64,000 nt of DNA from Stropharia rugosoannulata. Lineage: Eukaryota > Basidiomycota > Agaricomycetes > Agaricales > Strophariaceae. Made by a program: the position numbers and the translations under genes. The stretch covers positions 1,126,001-1,190,000 of the forward strand of contig JANCIK010000003.1 of the NCBI GenBank assembly GCA_028532985.1, given 5' to 3'. This document shows positions 10,986 through 21,670 of this stretch, piece after piece (within the stretch, counting starts at the first letter, position 1; every line of letters begins with the position of its first letter). The notes beneath the pieces were generated by a model. The model did no database searches and was not told the origin of the DNA. It saw only the letters and a program-made list of their open reading frames with translations.

Positions 10986-13696
10986 TTACACCCGACGCGG
11001 CGGCAGCGCTGGCGGCCCCTCCTCGCTGCTGCTCGCCGTCCGTGTCCGCGGGGGCAGCGGCGGCGGCGCGCCCTTGCCGTCGCTGAACAGCCGGTACCCC
11101 TTCTTCTCCTCTGCCGCCGCCGCGGGTGCCACGTACCCCAGCGACTGCACGTCCCCGCGATGGCTCGCATGGATCCCCGGTATCGACATCGTCTTCGCCA
11201 CCGGCTGCACGTGAATCGGCGCTGCCGCCGCCCGATCCGCCTCCTCCTCCGGCGCCTCCACCTTCTTCCCCGCCTGCGCAGCCGCGCTCACCACACCCGG
11301 CACGCTCGGCACATCGGCATACACCGACCCGTCCGGCAGCCGGCCGCCCGTGCTCACTACGCGCGGGCGCGCCTCGCCCTCGCGCTCCTTGCGCTCCGCC
11401 ACCGCCGCGCGCACCTCCGCGTAGCTCGTGCGCGCCTTGCCCAGCAGCGTGCTCTCGCGCGGCGGGCTGCCCGGGCCCCCGACCTCGTCGCCCGACGTCG
11501 CGTCCTTCTTGAACCCCGACCAGTTCACGCCCCACTTGCGCATCGCCTCCTTCGCCGTGTTGCTCAGCGCCTGCTTGTCCGCCGCAGCCGCCTTCGACTT
11601 GAGCGTCGAGAAGAACGACGGCGGGCTCGCCGGCCGCCCGTCGCTGCTCTTCCGCGGCGTGCTCGGCGTCGACCGCGACGAGCCCGACTCCGACTCCGTC
11701 TTCTCCCTCACCGACAGATGCGACGATGACGTCGACGACCGCCGTGTGTGCGCGCTGCTCGTCTCCGCCGTCGGTGTCGTCGGTCGCAGCGTCGCAGACT
11801 TGGGCGTCGACCGCGACCGCGCAGACGTGTTCGGCTCCGGCTCCAGCGCCCGGCCGCGCGCCTCTTCTTCGTTCTCCTCCTCCTCTGCCGCCTCCTCCTC
11901 CCGATCGCTCTTGGCGGGCAAGAACCACGATCGCCTCCGCGCGACGTTCCGCGTCGTCTCTTCCGTTGACACAATTCCCGCGTCCGTTGCCGCACGCACG
12001 ACCGGTGTCGGTTCATCTTTCATCTCCCCATCCGCCGGTGGTGCGGATGAAACTGACTGCGCGTCCTCCGTCACAATTGACGGTGGGACAGGCGACGCCG
12101 GCGGCGACATGTGCGGCTTCCTGCAAGCCTCTGCGAATATTCCGCCTCGGTGCTCAAACAGGCCTGTCTCGAAGAACGCAATGTCGTCCATGTTCGGCAT
12201 CACCACCGACTCTTGTATCTGTACACTTGTTAGCACTTGGTCTGCAAAATATAAACTCCACTTACAATCTCCTTGAACTTGGACTCGATTGTGCTGAGGA
12301 TCATGCCCCACGTAATCTGTCGGTCGCTCACAATGGGCTCCACCTCGAGCACAATCCGAGGCGTCTGCGTGAACGCGTACCAGATCCTGTTGCTCGGCGG
12401 CCGCTTCACCTTGATGAGCAGGTTGCCCTCAAGTTCCTTGAGCACCGCCGCCAGCTCCAGCTTCACCGTGTAACTCTTGAATCGTGCCCCGAGGTTGATC
12501 ACCGCCGTCGCCTCCACCGTGATTCGCACCTCACCCTTGTACTTCATATGCACCTCAATCGCCGCGTCGCCCTCCGGCGTCAGCTCCTTCAGCATAGGCT
12601 TCGACAGCATCGGCGCCCGGTTCCCAACCGCAACGTGCGTCACCGCAATCTCCGTGAGGAACGCCGGCCGCTTCACCTTGGCCAACTTCTTCATCAGCCG
12701 TCCGATGATGTACGCCTCCAGCGCGTGTGTCCGGTAGTGGCTCAAGAAGATCCGCCCCAGCAGCGCGTTGAGCCACCGCATCGGGATAACGTCCGGCGCC
12801 TCGTCCAGTGTTTCGATAAGCGCCGCCATGTGCGTGGGGTCGAACACGGGCGCGAGCGGGGCTAGCGTCGGCTCCTGTGGCGGCTGCTCGGACGCATGCA
12901 GTAGCGCAAAGTACCAGTCCTCCATCTCCACGTTCGACCGCACGAAGATGAACCACGGCGTGCTGCTGTCCAGAGCCTGCGCGCGCGCCGCGTCCTGTGC
13001 CTCCTTCTCGCCCTCGTCCTTCTCCTTCCCCTCGCCGTCGTCTCCGCTGCCCATCTCCCGCGTCACACTCGGCATGCCCCCCTCGCCCTCTGCCTCGCGC
13101 GGGCGCAGGCAAATCGAATTCCGCTTCGCAAACAACTCGCCGTCCGGCAGGCCCTCGGGGTACACCAGCACCTTGTGGCGGCTCATCTCAATCGCCGCCT
13201 CGCATTCGCCCATGGCCTCGTCCTCGTACAGAAAGAGCACGCTGCCCTTGAGCGCCGCGAACCACATATCGCGCGGCCGCGCGCGCCGTGGGTCCTTCGA
13301 GCGCGCGTCGAGCAGCGCCCGCACGAGCGCGACGTACGACCCGTCCCCGCCGCTCTCCTCAAATGTCCGCCGCATCGTCAGCCAGCCCTTGCGTGTGCGT
13401 GGGATGTCGTTTGTTTCCCGCCCCGCGCCAGGGGCCGCGGGGTCAGCCTCGGGCTTGGCGCTGGCGGCCTCCTTTGCTTTTACGTCGTCGTCGTCCTTGT
13501 CCTTCTCGCCCTCCTTCTCGTCCCCCTCGACTCCGTTCACGGGCGACGCTGCGAGTCGCGCCCGCTGGCGCTTCGCGGTGTCGGTGTCACCGACGGGGAC
13601 AGAGGTGTATATCGTGATGAACAGCATGGCGCCAATGAGCAGCGGGAGGAACGTCAGCCCGCCGAGCACATAGGCGTACAGCAATGCGCGAAACAT
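10986..13696 (-). CDS. NVJ2: NVJ2-like SMP-LTD lipid-transfer protein
   Basis: Two exons (12266-13696, 10986-12218, intron phase 0) encode 887 residues. The N-terminus (about 5-33, [20 protein letters not shown]) is a membrane anchor. A PH-like domain spans about 100-270 (KGWLTMRR ... [19 protein letters not shown]) and is split by an acidic Glu/Lys/Asp insert at about 200-240. An SMP-LTD domain follows at about 295-500 ([18 protein letters not shown], then [17 protein letters not shown]). This TM-PH-SMP order is that of yeast Nvj2 and animal TEX2/HT008, ER proteins that move lipids at contact sites. The last 390 residues are a Ser/Glu/Pro-rich tail not needed for the fold, ending in proline stretches (PPPLPPRT) that could bind SH3 domains. 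The exon is very GC-rich, which produces long shadow frames on both strands. Family identity is firm; the target membrane is inferred. Confidence 0.93.
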
Positions 13697-14431
13697 TGTC
13701 GATTGTTGTGTTGGTATGCAGTCCTTGTGGCCTGGCCTTTATCTGCAGGTGGTGGTGGGTGTGGTGGGTGTGGTTCGGGAATGTTGGTTATTAATCAGGC
13801 TCGGCGTCGTGTTCGCTTGTCTTCAAGTCGTTTGGTGCTGGATGGCAGCTGTACTGCGATTGCCCGCCGGGAGCGTATGTTGAATATGCTGGCTGGTGGG
13901 CAGGGTGTGGCGGACGACGAGGGCTAGCTACGGTGGGGTGCGGTAACTTGCTGGTGGGGAGGTGACGTCCGGCCGGGCATGACCTGCAGCGCACGGTCAC
14001 GGTGATGAATGGACACGTGGAGGTGTGACCTGTTCCTTAATTGACACCACGCTCGAACGTTGGCGGCTCTGACGACGGACATGTTTAATTATGTGTCTGC
14101 GTATACATAACGTACGTACAGAATTTCTATGTAAGTTGTCTAGGTGTTATGCATGGAAGAACAGCGGTATACTGGGACTCCAGAACGCACGTTGTCAGCC
14201 TCCTCGAGCTGCGCTGCTCAAATGGAAGAACACGCGTGCGCCGTCCCCATTGTTATGAAAATCGTCCGGCCGGCATAACATATGCGCGCAGCTGGGCCGC
14301 GGCCAGTGGAGATCCGTACCAGCCACCAACTCCGATGACTCTTCGCCAACTGCGTTAGCGGGACCGCTGCTTCAACGGGGACTCCCAAGTAGTCCAACTC
14401 TTTTCGCACTCGAACAGGAGTAAGTCACGGA
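13697..14431 (-). other. Intergenic, NVJ2 promoter side
   Basis: This 735-bp spacer holds the promoter of the NVJ2-like gene and the 3' end of the next minus-strand gene. It contains G/T-rich runs on the + strand near 13740-13790 (GTGGTGGGTGTGGTGGGTG). No conserved coding frame is seen. Confidence 0.55.
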
Positions 14432-15461
14432 TCAAACCACTGCCCGCTTTCTCTCTTTCGTCCTCCTGCGCCGCCGCACGCTCTCGGGCTTCGAAAACAA
14501 ACCCCTCCTCTCCTGCTCCTCGAGGCCAAACAGCACGGCCTCCCAGTGGCCGCCGCGCCACTTCCACGCGTCGACCCCGGGCATAGGTGCGGGCACGGGC
14601 AGCATTGGCGGGTGGCTTTTATTGTACACCGGGTGCGACGGTACCGTCAGCCGCTGCCCGAACGCATAGTCCTGGCACGGCACCCGGACGCCCGCCACGG
14701 TCTCGCGGGGCGCAGTCGCAACCTGCGTGATCACGATCATTGGTACACCCGGACTCGCGCTGGGTATCACGATCGGCTCGGTCTGCGGGCGTAGCAGTAG
14801 CAGGACCAACACAAATACCAAGACAGTACAGATAGGGGCACCGGTAGAAGAGCGTAATAGAAGAATGGAACGCAGGAAGACAGACTAATGAGCGAATACA
14901 ATGGAGAGAAGCATGGGTGGACTAGTACGTACAGAGCTGGAGCTGGAGCTGGAGGACCGGCGGCGTTTGCGCAGGGCGCGTGGGGACGGTTCGGCGCGGC
15001 GCGCTGTGGTGCAGGGTTCCGTGGTAGGTGGAGCGAGGAGTCCGACGGGCTAGAAGTGGAAGCACGCAAACGTTAGGAACACAGCAAAGAAATTTTGAGC
15101 AGACGCACTAGAACATCCTGCAGCGACTCCGGCTGGTGGGACTCAAGGTCGAGCAGGAGCTGGGCGACGTTGTCTACATCCGAGTTGATCATGTCCCGGA
15201 AATTGGTGCATATTGGCATGAGGGCCCTGGTGCAGGCGCCTGCCGCGCGGCGCCATGAGTTGGTGGGGAGGGGGAGCAGCAGGCTGCAGAGAGCATCTAA
15301 CTCGACTATCTGTTGACATTGGAGACGATAGTAAGCGATGACATTGAAAAAAAAAAACATAGGCAACGCACCAACGAGCTCTCCTCATCGTCTGGGCGTA
15401 TAGACTGCTCGATGCGGACATCGAGGGTACGGGTGGTGGATACGGTGAGACGGGTGAACAT
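14432..15461 (-). CDS. Conserved-looking orphan, 252 residues
   Basis: Four exons (15372-15461, 15109-15309, 14933-15049, 14432-14782, right to left) join to 252 residues, and all three introns are phase 0. I do not recognise the family. The first half is helical and Leu-rich (IVELDALCSLLLPLPTNSWR, MINSDVDNVAQLLLDLESHQ). Then comes a basic Arg/Ser block ending in eight serines, then a Pro-rich part with aromatic residues (PGVDAWKWRGGHWEAVLFGL) and a strongly basic C-terminus (RRRRRTKERKR). There is no signal peptide or membrane helix. The basic tail could be a nuclear signal or bind nucleic acid; this is inference. The splice model rests on four compatible phase-0 junctions with good acceptors (for example CGCCCGCAG before 14782), not on homology, so the middle exons are less sure. 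Confidence 0.6.
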
Positions 15462-16205
15462 GGGGGCTGGCACTGGCGATGCGCTACGGCGACGAGGCCG
15501 GCCGCATTGAAATGGTGGTGGTGGTGGAGAGAGAGGGACGAGGGGAATTGAAAAACAAACATAGCAGTCTTGTGTTGAGAGACTTCGGTACTCCTGCTAG
15601 CCGAGCTCCGGCCATGCATGTCTGCTTCCGTTGCCCGTGGGAACTCTCTTCCCCGCTTTTTCGTCTCCGCTCTCACTCTGCCCTTGCTCTTGCGTCTTGC
15701 CTTTAACTCCCTGTGCCTCTCTAACAGTTCTCAACGCTCTCGGAATGCTCTCTACTCTCAGTATCACTCTGCAACAGCGACAGTTCAGCAACAAACACAT
15801 GCGCCATGCATAATGCTGACAGCATGACTCTCTCTATATAGCATCATATGACACTCGCCAATGTTGCTTCCTAAAATTGCAAGGCCCAAGGTAACTCATA
15901 TACATGCTATCGGCCACCGTCACAACTCCATCAGTACATTCCACAACGATGACAAGAACATCCTAGCGCCGAGTCTGCTATCCTACAACTATGATGGCTA
16001 AAGGATTCAGAGAATAATGAACCTCTCGTCGACGCATAACACGGCTATCAGCTCTGCGGCGCGGAATAGGCGGCCGTGTCTATCTTCAACTTCCCCGTCT
16101 TCTCACAATACAGCGGCTTATCCACCTACATCTCCCTCAATTCACTTCTGACCTCCCTATATCCGTCGCATCCCAGCACGTCTATCTTTGTATGAACACG
16201 CTGCT
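15462..16205. promoter_or_regulatory. Divergent promoter region, orphan / DUF6535
   Basis: This 744-bp region separates two divergently transcribed genes and so carries both promoters. A CT-rich tract lies near 15650-15730 and a TATA-like run (CTCTATATAGC) at about 15832-15842. The first exon of the DUF6535 gene is very short, so part of the right half may be 5' untranslated sequence or an unrecognised upstream exon. Confidence 0.5.
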
Positions 16206-18539
16206 ATGAGCACCCACACGGCAAGTGCGTCTACTAGGTTCAGCTGTCCTGATCTCCAGAGCCCGAACTTAAATATGCACAGCGGCCGAGTCCCACAGCT
16301 ACGACGACCCCTCTGCGAACCTGTGGTCCACCTACCTCTCCAAGTCGGAGAAACATGACCGGACCCTGGCCCAGAACTGGAAGGGCGACATGGACTCCAT
16401 CCTCATCTTCGTGAGCATTCCGTCGCTGCCGCAAAGCCCGTCATAGCGAATTTGCGCCCTCCCTAGGCAGGTCTCTTCTCCGCCAGCCTCACCGCGTTTC
16501 TCGTAGAGAGCTATAAAACACTCAACCCGGACCCAGATACCGCGTCCGCCTTTTTCCTAGGGCAGCTCCTCATGCATCAGCTTGCAAGTTCATCTGCGTC
16601 AAATGGCTCGATCATGACACATGCTCCTGACCCGTCGATTCTCCGTCAGTTTGACCAGACAAACTTCTCGCCTTCAGCCGCGTCTATTATCTGCAACATC
16701 CTCTGGTTCCTCAGTCTTGCATTCAGCCTAATCTGTGCGCTCTCCGCGACACTTGTCGAGCAGTGGACGCGGCAGTACCTCCAAGCGTCCAGCAGTCGTC
16801 CCGCCCCGCAGGACCGCGCGCGCATGAGCGCGTACCTGCACCACGGCATCAAGAAATACAAACTGTCTGCCATTGTCGAAGCCATCCCGCTGCTCCTCCA
16901 CATCTCACTCTTCCTCTTCTTTGCTGGCCTTGTCGCCTTTCTCTCCGCTGTCAACTCGGCCCTGCAGTATGTCATCCTAGTTGTTCTGGTTGTCTGCATT
17001 TTACTCTACCTTGCCGTCACCGTCCTGCCTGTCTTTGACCTTGCTTGCCCATATTGGACCCCTCTATCCGGCCGCTCCTGGGCGCTCTTCCACAAACTGG
17101 GCCTCCTATCACGACTCGACGCAGACGGGAATGAGCACCCCGCCCCACCAGAAATGGTCAAGGCGCGCGAGCTGGACGCGATAGAGATAACACCAGAGCG
17201 AAACGAGCGCGACCTCAAGTCGATGTGCTGGACGCTCAGCGGGCTGCGCAAGGATGCCGAAATTGAGCCGTTCGTCGCGATCCTCCCGAGCGTCGTCGCC
17301 GGGTTCGACTACAGCGCCAAGTGGCTCATCGACCGCCTCATGCGGCATGCGGACGTGTCCGTGCGCCTCGCCCACCGCATCCCGGGCCTGCTCGCGACGT
17401 GCACCGCGCAGGTCCTCGAACCGGCCAAGGCGCAGAAACGCGCTGCGACATGTCTCAAGGCGATGTGGTCCCTGACCATGCTCTCCATCCCCGACCCCGC
17501 TGGCGCGGCCAAGTCGACCCTGCGCTCAAGCCTGATATTCAAAGAAGACAGTTTCGACTTCATAGCGCGTGTGGTCAGCGCAGTGCCCTCCGTCGAGCAC
17601 TACGCCGGGTCTGCCTCTGTCGTTATCGCGAGAAGTCTGCTAGATATGTATGTCGACAGAGCCGCTGCGCTGGAGAACGACCTCGCGGTGTTGATGGAGA
17701 CAGGCCGCCTCCCAGAGGCCTGGAATGGAACCAAGCTTTACGAGATAATGGACATCATCGCGATAGATGGGTTAGATGCCCTATTCGAAAATTCCCGCTC
17801 GAGGATCCAAGCCGTTACAGAGCCTGAGCTCGCCGCGCTGAAATCGTTAAAGCGGCCATATCCGTATGTCATACTGGAAGGGCTCGTGTTTCACCTCACG
17901 CGGCTCGTAGACATAGCTGCTGTGCCCCACCCGGCATTTGGAATTGACGTCAAGCGTATACTAGATGCGATAGAGTGCGTCAACGCCTTCCAGGAGATCG
18001 TCAACCAAGCCGGGCTCAATCTCAGTCTACAATATATCGAAAGCATATTGCAGGCGGAGTTACTCCCACATGAAGCCTTCAACACGCTCCGCCGGACGTT
18101 CTTCAGAATTGACTTCAGCGTGAAGCCCAACAAGCAGAGCGAAACGGGTGTCAATCAACCATTGCAGACCGTGGCGTTCAGCAGAGAATCGCAGGAGCGT
18201 CTGGTGCGCTACCTGGAGGAATCTGTGGAGCCCAGCGCATTGAACACCACCAGGCTGCCGCACAGTGTTATCGGCATCATGCTCAACCTGACTGGGCGCG
18301 CACTCAGCGATCCCACACTCGTCCAAAAGGCGATCAGCATCATAGAAGACTATGCCAAGTTCTATACAAATGACAGTGCTCCGAAAGCACTGCAGAATCT
18401 GAGACGCTCCCTGCCCGGTGGCGCCCAGATGTCCAGGCCTCTGGATCTCTTCAGTTCTCATGTCTCCGCCGATGCCAGACCAGAGCGCGCGCTGACAAAA
18501 TCGCGGACGAATACACTCGCCAGTAGCATCATAACATAG
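16206..18539 (+). CDS. DUF6535 multi-pass membrane protein
   Basis: Three exons (16206-16224, 16283-16410, 16467-18539) give 739 residues. The N-terminal 200 residues match the DUF6535 pattern common in Agaricomycetes: a short soluble start with LWSTYLSKSEKHDRTLAQNW, then GDMDSILIFAGLFSASLTAF and a run of membrane helices (near 55-75, SIICNILWFLSLAFSLICAL, LLLHISLFLFFAGLVAF, YVILVVLVVCILLYLAV). The large C-terminal part (about 210-739) is helical, has no recognised domain and may form a solenoid on one face of the membrane. The function of DUF6535 proteins is not known to me; they are usually present in many copies. The first exon is only 19 nt (MSTHTA) and is set by its GTGCGT donor and the phase of exon 2, so the true start could be farther upstream. 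Confidence 0.85.
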
Positions 18540-18919
18540 TAATCCCGCACAGCTCGGTATAAGTTGTATGAGTCAAACACTTAGCGTATCATTGACTATG
18601 TGTATTTTCAAAACACCGCGTGTGGCCGCAACCGTAGTTTAAATGTCGGCGATTTTTTATTACGATACGTCGAGCGGCATCAGGCAGCATTGCGGACTTC
18701 ATCGGCTTCGTTTGCGCTTCATTTCCTATCAGAGTCGATATGGAGTCATAGACATTGGCCCCATTCAGTAGAAGCTTTTTTTCAGGTAATGTCCAAAATA
18801 CCGCAGGAGTCTATAGTAGATTAGCATAGTATGGAATGCGATGGGGTGTGTATCTTAGCGGAGATGACCTTATCGCATTCCGTATGACTTTCCAAGCGTG
18901 CACCGAAATACACAAGGGA
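18540..18919. other. Convergent 3' region
   Basis: This 380-bp gap lies between the stops of the DUF6535 gene (+) and the Dlp1-like gene (-). The sequence is AT-rich and suits two 3' untranslated regions and poly(A) sites. No gene is seen. Confidence 0.6.
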
Positions 18920-20399
18920 TTACTGCCATGAGCGTGTCATGACGACATTAGTGAGCACCTGCAGGCCCAGCTTACTCTCACTGTCTGGCAGGAAGTGCAG
19001 CACTTCAAGTGCTTTATTCGCATAGGCCTGGGCAAGCAGGTGCGTTCTCTCGATTGCAGACGTCTGCCGGATAAAGCCCGTTGCCTAAACAAGGTTTAAG
19101 CAAAGCTACCATGTTACCAGCGCAAACTTACCGCTTCCGCGTCCCCTGGGCCTGTGAAATTGCGCCGTATCATGGGTAGCATCTCCGGGTGCTCTTCGGC
19201 AGCAAACAAGGCAGGCGCGGCAGCCAAACCGGGCTTCAGGTCCTTGACACTCTCGCTATCTTCCAGAAGCTAATTGCGGCACAACCGCGTTTTCTATTTC
19301 AGCCAGAACCCGTGCCCAAGTTCGACCCACTCACTTGGTGTGCGATACCCAAGTTGCGCCCGTACGCGTATGCAGCCTCCTTCCATATATCGCCCTCCTG
19401 GCATCCGCCAAGAATAACAGCAGAGCGTGCGCCCTTTGCCATGAGGCTGGCTGTTTTCAGGTATGTTTTTCTGAAGTACAGTTCCCACGCCGAAGTTAGC
19501 GTTGTAGGTCCCGATACTAGGCCCAGCTCGGGCGTCCTGACGTCTTCCATGCGCAGGAACTCGCCCTCCACTTGATTTGATATTACACTCGCAATCAGCT
19601 CGACCACCTGGCTCTCTCCGAGGCGCGACAGCGCTGTACTAGCGCGGCCCAGAAGGAAATCACCGCCGAGAATAGATAGCTTGTTGCCGAAGCCTTCTTG
19701 CTCTTCTTCCGGGGACTGCACGATGTGGTCGTGCAGGAGGGAGGCAACGTGGATCATCTCAACAATCTGGGCGAGGCGCACTTGTGCTGGGAGGAGGGTG
19801 GGTGGGGAGGTAATACACGGTGAAAGAGACTCAGATAGTCGTGAAGAGGGTATTGGAGGTGGGTCTGGCCGCGGTATTGACTGTGCTAGTTCAAAGACAC
19901 TTGCAAACGAGGGGGTGTCATCGCGCATACTTAGATTCCACTCGTTGAGGATGCTTGAGAGGGTCAATGGGCGATCCAGCTCCTCCGAACGGCCTGACGT
20001 CGTCTCGCAGACGGCGTCCCAGTCTTTTTGCTCCCACTGCTCCCCCAGCCCGTTCGTCGCGCGCGCAAACAGCAGAACCACCAGCGAGCGCAGCTGTTTT
20101 GATGGGTGCAGGAAATAGTACTCGGCCATGCCCGTCAGGCCCGGATGCGCAGCACCCAGCAGGTTCAACAGGCTGTTGCGGATGTGTGCGAGCTCGGAGG
20201 CGACGAGAATACAAGGATCGGGCAGCTGTCGCGGTCGGGTATGCTGCTCCTGCTGTAGTTGTGTGCGTTCCGGGCGCGAATTCATGGCGCGTTCGACCTG
20301 CTGTGCAAGCACACTCAGTTTCCGGCAGTGACGTCTTGAAGGGGGACATGTTTGGCGCGCCAGGGCCTTGCAGAGTGAATGGAGAGCCAGGGAGCGCAT
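18920..20399 (-). CDS. DLP1: PDSS2/Dlp1-like subunit of polyprenyl diphosphate synthase
   Basis: Three exons (19335-20399, 19132-19269, 18920-19084) join to 455 residues. The N-terminus MRSLALHSLCKALARQTCPP is basic and free of acid residues, a probable mitochondrial presequence. The body has the trans-prenyltransferase fold, but both catalytic Asp-rich motifs are lost: the first reads LHDHIVQSPEEEQE instead of LxHDDxxD, and the second site after GIAHQ reads LLEDSESV instead of DDxxD. The early segment SELAHIRNSLLNLLGAAHP resembles human PDSS2 more than the catalytic subunit. In human cells and fission yeast such a subunit (PDSS2, Dlp1) pairs with an active partner to make the ubiquinone side chain. 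The catalytic partner is not in this window. A paralogue with another role is possible, but the pattern fits Dlp1 well. Confidence 0.88.
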
Positions 20400-20804
20400 A
20401 GTGAATAGACAAGAGTGCGCTCTGGAGCGCGCAGGAGGGCGAAATGGAGCAGGGAAGAGAAGGCAACAAAGGCCGACGATGCTGGCCTGAGAGTGATGCT
20501 GGTCTGGACGGAGGCCGCTACACGAAATTTCCCGCGGCGGGACTGCAATTAGGTCATTGCTGATGGAGTCGCTGTCGGCAAACTTGAAGCCGTTTGTGAA
20601 CGTAAATCCATTTCTAGTGTACATGCATGCAGGCGGTATACGAGTACATATGCTGCTGGTATTATCTGGCTACGAAAGTACAGAGCAAGTGCGCGAGCGG
20701 GGCTATTACTGAGGCGAGTAAAATAAGGCGATGATGCGGAGACGAGAAATCTAAAAATTCGCAGGTCGTGATTGGCAAAATATCCGGAACACGTTTTGAA
20801 CGGC
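20400..20804 (-). other. Intergenic, Dlp1 promoter
   Basis: A 405-bp spacer between the stop of the LAMTOR2-like gene and the ATG of the Dlp1-like gene, both on the minus strand. The Dlp1 reading frame stays open about 225 bp upstream of its ATG, but that extension is not presequence-like and is left out. Confidence 0.5.
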
Positions 20805-21378
20805 TTAGGGGTGGACAGGCGCAGGTGAGGCTGCGGCCGTCGAAGTCGGCGAGAGCGTCGAGGGCGTGATATGGGTCCGATATCTGCCCAGCGGCTTTGC
20901 CAGATAGGTCGCGAGCGCAGTTCCCTATACAAGCCATGTTGTGGGCCTCTGGTAGTGAAAATAGAACAGGCGCAGCGAACCTTGATCTGCAGCTCTTCCC
21001 ATTCGACTGCGTCTGTAGCATTCAGTGCAAGAAGCATGAGAGGCCGGTGTTCATCGGGAAACACTTGCTGCGTTCCTGTCGAGAACTCATCTATGGGAAG
21101 CACCACGATCCTTCCGAGCTAATGCCACGCAACCGGGTTAGCCTGGACGAGCGCAGGATCGCCTCATGGGCGCTTCTCACCTCGCTATCCGCCATACCAC
21201 ACCCGTATTCCTTAGTCTCTTGCCATAGTTCTGTGCAAAGCCCCACAATAATACGCACTTGGTCCTTCGATCGTGAAGGCTGGCTCGCATACGACACCAA
21301 TTCTCCCGCAGTTGTGAGAAGCACGGCCGTGTGCAGACTGGGAGGAGACAGCACTTGGGAAAGCCGGTTGTTCAGCAT
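20805..21378 (-). CDS. LAMTOR2: LAMTOR2-like roadblock protein (Ragulator subunit)
   Basis: Three exons (21181-21378, 20981-21118, 20805-20924, all junctions phase 0) give 151 residues. The protein has the roadblock/LC7 layout: an N-terminal helix MLNNRLSQVLSPPSLHTAVL aligning with MLRPKALTQVL of human LAMTOR2, a strand LLTTAGELVSYA, a helix with GLCTELWQE, then LGRIVVLPI, PLMLLALNATD and the last helix ALATYLAKPLG, where the human protein has ALVQYLEEPLT. LAMTOR2 is a scaffold of the Ragulator complex, which anchors Rag GTPases and TORC1 on the vacuole or lysosome. The roughly 25-residue Ser/Thr/Pro tail is an extension on the usual 125 residues. An alternative ATG at 21393 would add five residues. 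The family call rests on layout and these short matches, so another roadblock protein remains possible. Confidence 0.8.
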
Positions 21379-21670
21379 AGACAGCAGCAGCATGATGGTC
21401 TCGAGCCCGCGAGTAGCACGCAGTGTCGTTTTAAAACCCAGAGGTTGCTGTGCGGAGCTCCTAGATTGTTTTAGCAGCCTTGTCTACGCCGCGGGTCTAA
21501 CTTTATAACCAACTTTAGAATAGCCATTTTCTGGTCACATGACTCTCTCCCCGTGGCGGTGCCACACAAATGCCACACCTTTCCCGATGGATCGTAAAGT
21601 ATCAACCAACATACGAATATATCCTACACGCATACATAAAGCTAACAAATTGTTCAGTACTGTATTACAC

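Noticed and set aside
10981..13673. Long + strand and alternative-frame ORFs across the NVJ2-like gene (for example 11428-12276 and 12768-13673).
   Set aside because: They are antisense shadows of a GC-rich coding exon. They give repetitive Ser/Arg/Pro/His products without domains, while the minus-strand frame has a clear TM-PH-SMP protein.
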